DNA of 64,000 nt. It comes from Tritrichomonas musculus. Its lineage: Eukaryota; Parabasalia; Tritrichomonadida; Tritrichomonadidae. Made by a program: the position numbers and the translations under genes. The notes beneath the pieces were generated by a model. That model worked only from the letters and a program-made list of their open reading frames with translations. It ran no database searches and was not told where the DNA came from. The stretch is taken from positions 434,001 to 498,000 of the forward strand of contig JAPFFF010000050.1 of NCBI GenBank assembly GCA_039105265.1. Reading direction: 5' to 3'. This document shows, piece by piece, positions 54,701-61,871 of this stretch (position 1 is its first letter; every line of letters starts with the position of its first letter).

Positions 54701-54847
54701 ATTAAATGGAGGAAGTGGGAGATTATTTGGAATTCCACATTTTTTATTATCATTAATAGCGAAATTAGGATTATTAGGGGGAAATAACAGATCTAAAGGA
54801 TTGAAAAAATTAGCTTTTTTGAACATCGAGTGAAGGTTCACTACCAT
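51758..54847 (-). CDS. USP7-like ubiquitin C-terminal hydrolase
   Basis: 1029 residues. USP (peptidase C19) domain ~54-402: Cys box YVGLLNQGSTCYMNS with catalytic C65, SFGWDQPQTFMQHDVQEFSRVLL, LPRVLFLHLKRFQ, His box with H351 (FGHYIAYL) and D369 (WYLFNDSVV), ending in DDNFGGVNKTSSAYMLIYA. The FGW-x-x-x-x-FMQHDVQE and NFGG...AYMLIY blocks are diagnostic of the USP7/Ubp15 branch. All catalytic residues are present. The ~620-residue C-terminal part should hold the USP7-type ubiquitin-like domains. The N-terminal MATH/TRAF domain of animal USP7 and yeast Ubp15 is absent. It removes ubiquitin from substrates, cytosolic or nuclear. Met8 (54826) may be the real start because an initiator motif lies within the longer frame. 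Confidence 0.88.
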   Translation of the reverse strand: MVVNLHSMFKKANFFNPLDLLFPPNNPNFAINDNKKCGIPNNLPLPPFNMTPAPYVGLLNQGSTCYMNSILQALFHLPVFRRLVYEINDEDISKNKPDSKNIPLNLKLLFARMQLKYGEKAFSTEDLTTSFGWDQPQTFMQHDVQEFSRVLLNNLEAKLKGTPLEYSIKYIFGGSYRTYIYTFSNSGELHEENYVNNEFYDISLEVTSYQSNSGNKMQLIDDIYSSFDKYVEEEKLSGDNQYESQESDKKDAFMKSKFMKLPRVLFLHLKRFQVNIQTNQSVKINSFFRFYRTINLTKYVADEILIEDLNEESGDATSKLESISSPDYESEKYQYDLFGVLVHSGNSTFGHYIAYLRPTIGNKWYLFNDSVVTEVDEEKAIDDNFGGVNKTSSAYMLIYAKMTEEKNLFHEVENEAIPPEIIDRIKKENQSGDNNSSMQNKDDKVTFYLFNEETTIKKNSFSGKLSFACDRSYASELPLLKLDTLSALYKSVAAAFQLNENKIELWIFYKDGLTDKLNNTNFTNFTKYSMNIFVFVKENDSDLNSKVEWNSREISFFDIMGRTLIQSTMLPIFVFIYCPLSNKPVYYLFSYEVDSKQLIFTFLAKAIKKKYAGARNVEIDCIYRLMNVYIKKQNNSLSRLPKNNQKTFESVITRGDAVKSVILVIDFDEWSRFEIPQVEKDSYAYDVYLSEMRKQESNTMLYNYFDFTDLSNQKYMTADQYFSFVNDMNLISVNSFGDTVKVQFPNFLTFGDFKNFLKKVFNKEIQKMIHDDNCSRAEAIIFKEGQMKPITEDSGSEQMSQILSPNDKILKVKFIDPSLSAGEQMASFLLLDIFISYDSIKVDNHVEEYVKNDTTVSDLIELSESKFFTNATNKDNNYPSRVLQLDSTGMKILKILDPNEKVSSLSNPIRIEKVTCNGENNGLVINASFSKKLTIDPFLINYSDDMKIGDLKELIVKNAKIQNEYKCNHDTGDVDTNFLLVFSDENGNKINQIENDVSIKEISPRLTDVFVDDKPIPDRDLDGSVHLYN
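54829..54833 (-). promoter_or_regulatory. Initiator-like TCACT inside the longest USP frame
   Basis: TCACT on the minus strand, with the putative start base at 54831, 5 bases before the ATG at 54826 (codon 8 of the longest frame). If used, translation starts at Met8 (MFKKANFF) rather than at 54847. Confidence 0.35.
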
Positions 54848-55139
54848 TTAATATCAAATTGCTTAAAAAATTTCCAAAATCTGGTTTATTTCCTTCATTT
54901 TTCATAATAAAATAACGATAAGACACCCAAAGGTGAAATTATATTCAATTTTGACCATATCAGTCTCTTCGTTTTCCTCGGGACTTTTTTACTCTTAGAA
55001 TAATTATTTTAGATTTAAATTTTTCTATTATTAATAATTTTACATTTTCTCTTTTTCACAGATACGATTTTTAAATATTAATTTATATAATAAGATAATT
55101 ATGTTTATATAATTGAGAAAATAATATATACATAAATAT

Positions 55140-55690
<551 letters not shown>

Positions 55691-55781
55691 ACTACTACTT
55701 ATTATAAACTACTTTTTATATTAGAAATCATAAAATAGGCAGGTTTTTCACCAGTCGATTAAAAATAAAATAAAATCGAAT

Positions 55782-58700
55782 TTATTCTGACATACCATTG
55801 ATATAGTCCAACAAATTATAGAATTTCGCATTCGAACCATTTGAATCATTAACGAATCTTTCTGATTCAAGTAAATTACGAATTTCATTGAAGCTTGGTC
55901 TTTTATCTGGATCTTCATCCCAGCAACTGACGATTAAATCCTTCCATTCATCACTTACATTGTCATTAAATTCAGGTCTCACTCCTTCCTTTGCATCATT
56001 CATAATTTTTTGTGGAGGAAAACCGGTGAATGGATCTTTTTCATTAACCAGCATGAAAATTATTATTCCATAAGAATAGACGTCCAAAGAGAAAGAATCC
56101 TGGTTTCCTTTGTAATCATAAATGAATTCAGGAGCCATGAAAGCAGCTGTTGTTTCCTGGACGTCATAATTGAGGTTTTCATTGACTTTTTTAGCAAAAT
56201 GAAAGTCCGATATGTAAGGATAATAATTAGAATCAATGAGAATATTGTCTGGATTTAAATTTCGATGAACAATTTTTTCTTCATGAAGATAATTCATTGA
56301 ACACGCAATCCCATAAGCAATTATTAATTTTTCTACATTTCCAATTGGATTATTATAAGAGTCTTCAATTAGTGTTCTCAAAGTTCCTTTCTCTTTTTGT
56401 TCAACAAACAAATTTAGTTCTTTGCTATCATAATAATAAGCACCGCATTTTGCTATTAAAGGAAAGTCAATCTCTTCATAAAGTTTAATTTGATTAATGA
56501 AAGCTTTTTTAAACCCAAAAAATTGATTTTTAGTATATTTTGCATTCATGTCATCATGATTACTTGATATGTTTACAAATGAAGAAACAACTTGCTTCAT
56601 TTTGTCATTAATGCCTTTCAAATCATCACATTCTTGATAAACATCATTATCTCTTTTATTTTCAAGAGTGTAAATATGATAACCAATGTCAAGGTTTTCA
56701 TTTTCATTACACTTTTTAAGTGCTTCATTATAATCATTAGAATCTTTGGCATTGTTTTCAATTGCATCTTTACGTGTGTTGAAGTTTAAAATAAAAGTTG
56801 CCAAGCAAAGTAAAAGAAGAGTACTTATTTGCATAATATGTTCAATATCAATACAATCCATGAATGTCTTTTGCCAGGAATAAGTAATCTTTATTTTACC
56901 TCCAATAAAATCTGAAATCCTATCGTTCATGTCATCACCAAGTGTAGAATCAGCAATTGATTTTATTAGTTTTATTATTGTTACTGGAATAGTAACACCT
57001 CTTTTTTCAAGCTTTTTAATTTGGTTATCCAAAACATCATCCAGATAATCAATAATCTTATCAATGAAGAATTGAGATGTACCTGAAATGACAGAAGATA
57101 AGAAAACACTCAAAACTTTCTTTGCAGTTTCTTTAGTTAAAGAAATTGGCAAAGTTGAAGCAAATTCAACAATCTTTGCTGAAAGAATACCTAAATAAAC
57201 AAGAACACAAATAAGAACACCAGCAAGAACAGGAACCATACTTCTCACATTAATAGTAAACATAAATAATGGATCTTTATCAACAAGACAATTTTGATCA
57301 TCTCCAATTCCTTGATTTAAAAGATTAAATTTAATACAAATTCCAAATTCACAACCACAAATTGTTCTTCTTAAAAACAATCTTAAAAAAGTTCTTCTTC
57401 CAAGCATTTGATTAATTCTCTGTGCAATTGTATTAAACAAATCATCTATCTTTTCAGTGATACTTAATAAAGTTATTTTCCTCATTGGATTTCGTTTTAA
57501 ATATTTCAATTCTGGATCTTTAATAAAATTCATTCTTCTTAGATTTTTATATGAAATTCGAGATCCTGATTCTGACAATAATGAATAAGGATTCAATGCA
57601 AGTTGACATGACATGAAACCACAAGTATCGTATTTTTTATTAATATCAGGCATTTTTTTAAATGTACTAAAAATCTTCTTTTCATATTTATTTACAATTG
57701 TCTCAAAAATCGTTATGAATGATTGAATGACAGAATTATTGTTTCTTGGAAGATATTCATTAATTTTCTTAATCAAATTAACTTTGTTGCTTTCAAGTAC
57801 TTTTCGATATTGTTGAAGTTTCTCTGAGTATTTCTGACTTAATAATTTCATCTTCTTTTCATATTCATATGGAGTAATGTCATCACAAGATAATCTTAAA
57901 TTTTCAAGTTTTTCTTTTAATTTTTTGTTTTCATCACGATTGAAGAAATCTTCATCAACTTCATTAATCATCAAAGACCATGATTCAAGAACCATTTCAC
58001 GAACATACCTTTGAAAAAGCTGCCACGTGTATTTACAATTTGGACAATTATATATTGAAAAGATTTTTTGTGCTTGAATGTCCAAAAAAGTGTCAATTGA
58101 CATTTTAATAGGGAATTCATAATTATAAGCAACAATTCTATTTACATTAATTCTAACATCTCTTAATTTTGCAATTTCTTCTTTAGAAATATTAACATCT
58201 TCAATATTATGGTCAAATATCCAAGACCTTGTTTCTTTAAAGTATTGGATATATTCAGCTTGAATCTGGTTCTTTATTGAATATTCTTGAATGACTGTTT
58301 GCATTCCATAATCATTAAAGAATGCCGGATACAAATATTGATTTCTTAGACAAATAATTCGAGCTGTTCCTTTTCTTCCTTGTCTTGCAGTTCTTCCATA
58401 AGCTTGCCATAAAATTCTTGTGTTTGTTGTGTAATAAGAAATGATGACATGCAAAGGCTTCCCTTTAACAATAATGTCTGTTCCTCGTCCACAAACATTT
58501 GTACCTAATGATATAGTGGATTCAATACCTGCAAGTTTATCTGGTTTCATCATTCCATTCTTTCCATCAAAGACGAAAACATTCTTTATATTTTGTGAAT
58601 ATAACATGTATTCAACTTCAGTGATTTCTTGAAAATCTTGGAAAATTACAAGAATTGGATTCTTTCTTCGATTAAATTCAATAATTTCAGAAACAATTTT

Positions 58701-61700
58701 CTTGTTTCGTTCTGTTATACTGTCACAAAGAATCATCGGAAACTCAACTCTTTGATTTGGTTTATTTCTAGGAACTTTTAATGTAGTTAAGTTGTATTCG
58801 TTTCTATAGATCTCTTTGTCTTTTGCGTTGCCGATTGTGCCTGTGAATCCGCACACTTTGCTATACAACTTGACAAAAATTGGGTGAGAAACGTACAAAT
58901 AACTCATCGACATTTCTTTGACAATCATGTTTTTCACATTATTTTCTTTACTTTCTTTGATTGCAATGAATTGCTGAATAAAACCACTGAATTCTTTGTT
59001 GGGTTCAAGAATTCCTTTGTGATCGAAATCAAAAGGAACAATGTAATTAAAAATAGTAGAAGAACCATCATCATCATCATCACTTTTAACTTCTTCTTCA
59101 TCTTCGTCATTATTATTATCATCACTGAGACAGTCATCGTCATCATCATCATCATCGTCATCTTCATCGTCATCATCATCGTCATCATCATTGAGATCAA
59201 TTTCTTCAACAATTCCATTAACAAATCTTCTTACAATGTATTCTGCCAAGTTCAATGCTTCTTCGAACAAAAGATTTGCTTTTTTCTTATTTTTTACAAC
59301 TTTTGATTCAATTGAATAACGAATTCCGTCCTTGAAATCGTCTTGAAAAACTAAGTCTATATCAGAGTACATTTGTTCTACATCTTTCTCTTGAAGATCA
59401 GTGCATTTAGGCCATTTATCAACAATTTTATTAAATGTTTCTTTAGCACTTTTATTCTTTTTCTTTTGGTCATAAACAAATTCTAAAACTTTTTTAGCAT
59501 TTGACTTCATTTCACGAGAGACAATTGTTCCGTTTGTTATTTCATCAATGAGGATAGAATCAGCTTCATCAATCAACAAGACGCAATTAGAGAAATAATC
59601 TTCAATACTTCCAGGACAGGCCTCCATCATTTTCAAATAAAAACACTCAAAATTAACGAAAGTTGAAAAGATGATTCTGTTTTTAATTGGCGAAAGATTG
59701 TTTTCATTATCAAGTCCACAAACGGAGAAGTTCATTCTTGAAGAATTCTCAAAAAGAGTCTCATTATAAAAGTCGTCGAATTCTTTATAATAATCAAGGT
59801 AATCTTTATTCCATTCTTTTTCTTTATTTAGTTCAAATGGAAGTTCGTTATCATGAACAAGAACAGCAGATTTAATTGGCTTAAGATTCTTGAAATAATT
59901 GACTGAATTCATATAATCTCTATTGGCCAATATAATGTTTGATGAAGCAATATGAACATTCTTCCCTTTCAATGCAAGAACACCTGCAATTATGCTAATG
60001 ATGCATGATTTACCTTCACCTGTTTCAACCTGATAAATGACTCCTTTATTAATACCTTCTTCTTGAGCTTCAGACAATTTTGATTCAATATTTTTTAGAT
60101 GAAATCGAAGCTTCTCATCAAGTCTCTTTTTCCTGTCAAGGATTGTGTCATGAGAAATCTGTTTTTCAGGTTGAAATCTAATTTTAACCTCATCTTTTTC
60201 AATGAATATCTTCAAAATTTTGTCTTTATCAAGCAAATTATCAAATTTTGCAGATCGAAGAACTTCAATACATTTTGCTTGTCTAAATGAAAGAGAATCA
60301 TTGTTATTAAGACATTCAATAACATTCAAGTTAATAAGGTTTTCTATTCGCTTTTTTTGCTTCATTAAATCATGAATCATAATTTCATCTTTGTTTCCTT
60401 TGAGAAGAATGTTGCATGCTTCCCAAACAGTGTAAATTTGTGGCCGATGAATAGCAAATTCTTTATTCAATGAATTAGAATAATATGCGTAAACATAAAA
60501 TGAATATTCAACACTATTCTGAAGAATCTTTTCTTGATCAAAAGTAAAACAAATTTTTTTCTTTTTCAATTTCGAATCTTTTCTTTCTTCAATGATTTGC
60601 TTGACTTTATTTTCAATCTTATCAATTTTTTCTAAGGATTCTTTATTAATATTCATGAGTGACAAAACATCATCCACATACAAATCTCTATAAATTTTGT
60701 GAAGGTCTTCAAAATAAACAAATTTTTCTGAATAACCGCTTCTCGTTTCATCATTGAAAATGATTTTCACTCGCTCGTGGCTGATGTTCAAAAAGTCACT
60801 CGGCGAAACATAACAGATGGAAAGATCTGACGTCTGTGTCGGTACAAAAGTGTCACTATCGTCTTTTTGATCGTAAATTGGGACGTTTGAAAGCATTATT
60901 CGAATTTTTTCTATTTTAAAGCCAACTTTACAATAGGCAAAAGGTCTCGTGAATGTAAAATTAACTTTTTTGAACGCTTCTTCAATCTTCCGAGAAAATG
61001 GAATAACAGTTATACGAGGAATTTGCTTTAGTTCACGGAAAATTGAATGAGATAGGGAATGTTTTTCTGCAAATAAAGAATATATGTAAAAAAAACCTTG
61101 AAAGGCTTTGAAATGCGAATGGGATTTTGATTTGGAGTCTTGTAAAAAATTGGATACGTCTGAAATGGATGGGAAATCAAAATGTATTTCGGCAAATTGA
61201 TTATTATTAATTAAATCGAAAAGAAAAGATTTAATTTTCTCAGAATAATTGACACATAAAGCTAAAGTAAAACCGGCAGCTGCCATTAAATCAATCTCTA
61301 GTTGTACAATCTGAAAAAATTCTGAAACGTTTGGTTTCGATTTAGAAGAATCTAGTTTTATGGTTAAAATTGCAATTGGTGTATCTGATAAATACCATGA
61401 ATGATACATAGAAAAGAGAATCTTTGGCTGAAAATATTTTAAATTAAACTTATCAATTAAAAAGAATTGGCCTTCTACTTGCTTGGAATTAATTTTAGAA
61501 AAATTTTTACTGCTGTTAATATTAGCGTATAATATATGGTAATAATCATTGTTTGATGAATTTGAAAAATCAAAATCTGATAATTTACAACAAAATTTGT
61601 CAAAAATTTTCTGATTACTGTTTTGCAAGTCTTTTTTAAATCGAACTGCAGTTTCGATTGATGTCATACTTCGATAAATATTATTCGATGCAATTCGAAG

Positions 61701-61853
61701 ATATCTAAGATAAAATGCGTTTATATACTCTAAATCTTTAGAAGTATTGTTTGGGGCATTGTTATTTAATAAGGAATATTGCAAAGATGGATCTATTATG
61801 GGCATTATATAAAAAAATAAAGTAAATAGAAAAATTTTAAATAATCTTTTCAA
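55782..61853 (-). CDS. SecA-like ATPase fused to membrane segments and a C-terminal pseudokinase
   Basis: 2023 residues. Residues 1-550: hydrophobic N-terminus (possible anchor or signal) and an unassigned region. Residues ~570-1215: SecA-type ATPase with Walker A ETGEGKS (610-616), IDEADSILIDE (761-771), GFTGTIGNA (1002-1010), GTNVCGRGTDI (1117-1127) and AYGRTARQGRKG (1151-1162), all close to bacterial SecA. An Asp/Glu-rich insert occupies ~887-930. A CPNC pair lies at 1270-1273. Predicted membrane helices: ~1538-1558 and ~1673-1691. A kinase-like domain follows at ~1775-1998, with HRN instead of HRD (1863-1865), DFH instead of DFG (1883-1885) and no recognisable glycine loop or lysine, while APEF and DVYSYGIIIFML remain: a TKL-like pseudokinase. 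Bacterial SecA drives protein export; here the substrate and membrane are unknown. Met17 is an alternative start. One long uninterrupted frame argues for a real gene. Confidence 0.82.
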   Translation of the reverse strand: MKRLFKIFLFTLFFYIMPIIDPSLQYSLLNNNAPNNTSKDLEYINAFYLRYLRIASNNIYRSMTSIETAVRFKKDLQNSNQKIFDKFCCKLSDFDFSNSSNNDYYHILYANINSSKNFSKINSKQVEGQFFLIDKFNLKYFQPKILFSMYHSWYLSDTPIAILTIKLDSSKSKPNVSEFFQIVQLEIDLMAAAGFTLALCVNYSEKIKSFLFDLINNNQFAEIHFDFPSISDVSNFLQDSKSKSHSHFKAFQGFFYIYSLFAEKHSLSHSIFRELKQIPRITVIPFSRKIEEAFKKVNFTFTRPFAYCKVGFKIEKIRIMLSNVPIYDQKDDSDTFVPTQTSDLSICYVSPSDFLNISHERVKIIFNDETRSGYSEKFVYFEDLHKIYRDLYVDDVLSLMNINKESLEKIDKIENKVKQIIEERKDSKLKKKKICFTFDQEKILQNSVEYSFYVYAYYSNSLNKEFAIHRPQIYTVWEACNILLKGNKDEIMIHDLMKQKKRIENLINLNVIECLNNNDSLSFRQAKCIEVLRSAKFDNLLDKDKILKIFIEKDEVKIRFQPEKQISHDTILDRKKRLDEKLRFHLKNIESKLSEAQEEGINKGVIYQVETGEGKSCIISIIAGVLALKGKNVHIASSNIILANRDYMNSVNYFKNLKPIKSAVLVHDNELPFELNKEKEWNKDYLDYYKEFDDFYNETLFENSSRMNFSVCGLDNENNLSPIKNRIIFSTFVNFECFYLKMMEACPGSIEDYFSNCVLLIDEADSILIDEITNGTIVSREMKSNAKKVLEFVYDQKKKNKSAKETFNKIVDKWPKCTDLQEKDVEQMYSDIDLVFQDDFKDGIRYSIESKVVKNKKKANLLFEEALNLAEYIVRRFVNGIVEEIDLNDDDDDDDDEDDDDDDDDDDCLSDDNNNDEDEEEVKSDDDDDGSSTIFNYIVPFDFDHKGILEPNKEFSGFIQQFIAIKESKENNVKNMIVKEMSMSYLYVSHPIFVKLYSKVCGFTGTIGNAKDKEIYRNEYNLTTLKVPRNKPNQRVEFPMILCDSITERNKKIVSEIIEFNRRKNPILVIFQDFQEITEVEYMLYSQNIKNVFVFDGKNGMMKPDKLAGIESTISLGTNVCGRGTDIIVKGKPLHVIISYYTTNTRILWQAYGRTARQGRKGTARIICLRNQYLYPAFFNDYGMQTVIQEYSIKNQIQAEYIQYFKETRSWIFDHNIEDVNISKEEIAKLRDVRINVNRIVAYNYEFPIKMSIDTFLDIQAQKIFSIYNCPNCKYTWQLFQRYVREMVLESWSLMINEVDEDFFNRDENKKLKEKLENLRLSCDDITPYEYEKKMKLLSQKYSEKLQQYRKVLESNKVNLIKKINEYLPRNNNSVIQSFITIFETIVNKYEKKIFSTFKKMPDINKKYDTCGFMSCQLALNPYSLLSESGSRISYKNLRRMNFIKDPELKYLKRNPMRKITLLSITEKIDDLFNTIAQRINQMLGRRTFLRLFLRRTICGCEFGICIKFNLLNQGIGDDQNCLVDKDPLFMFTINVRSMVPVLAGVLICVLVYLGILSAKIVEFASTLPISLTKETAKKVLSVFLSSVISGTSQFFIDKIIDYLDDVLDNQIKKLEKRGVTIPVTIIKLIKSIADSTLGDDMNDRISDFIGGKIKITYSWQKTFMDCIDIEHIMQISTLLLLCLATFILNFNTRKDAIENNAKDSNDYNEALKKCNENENLDIGYHIYTLENKRDNDVYQECDDLKGINDKMKQVVSSFVNISSNHDDMNAKYTKNQFFGFKKAFINQIKLYEEIDFPLIAKCGAYYYDSKELNLFVEQKEKGTLRTLIEDSYNNPIGNVEKLIIAYGIACSMNYLHEEKIVHRNLNPDNILIDSNYYPYISDFHFAKKVNENLNYDVQETTAAFMAPEFIYDYKGNQDSFSLDVYSYGIIIFMLVNEKDPFTGFPPQKIMNDAKEGVRPEFNDNVSDEWKDLIVSCWDEDPDKRPSFNEIRNLLESERFVNDSNGSNAKFYNLLDYINGMSE

Positions 61854-61871
61854 TTTTTTATTAAATACAAA

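Noticed and set aside
58884-59306. Plus-strand Ile/Val-rich hydrophobic frame opposite the Asp-rich insert
   Set aside because: Antisense shadow of the GAT/GAC run in the SecA-like gene.
55782-61853. Bacterial contamination as source of the SecA-like gene
   Set aside because: Codon and base composition match neighbours, the protein carries a eukaryotic kinase fold and membrane helices in the same frame, and eukaryotic genes flank it directly.
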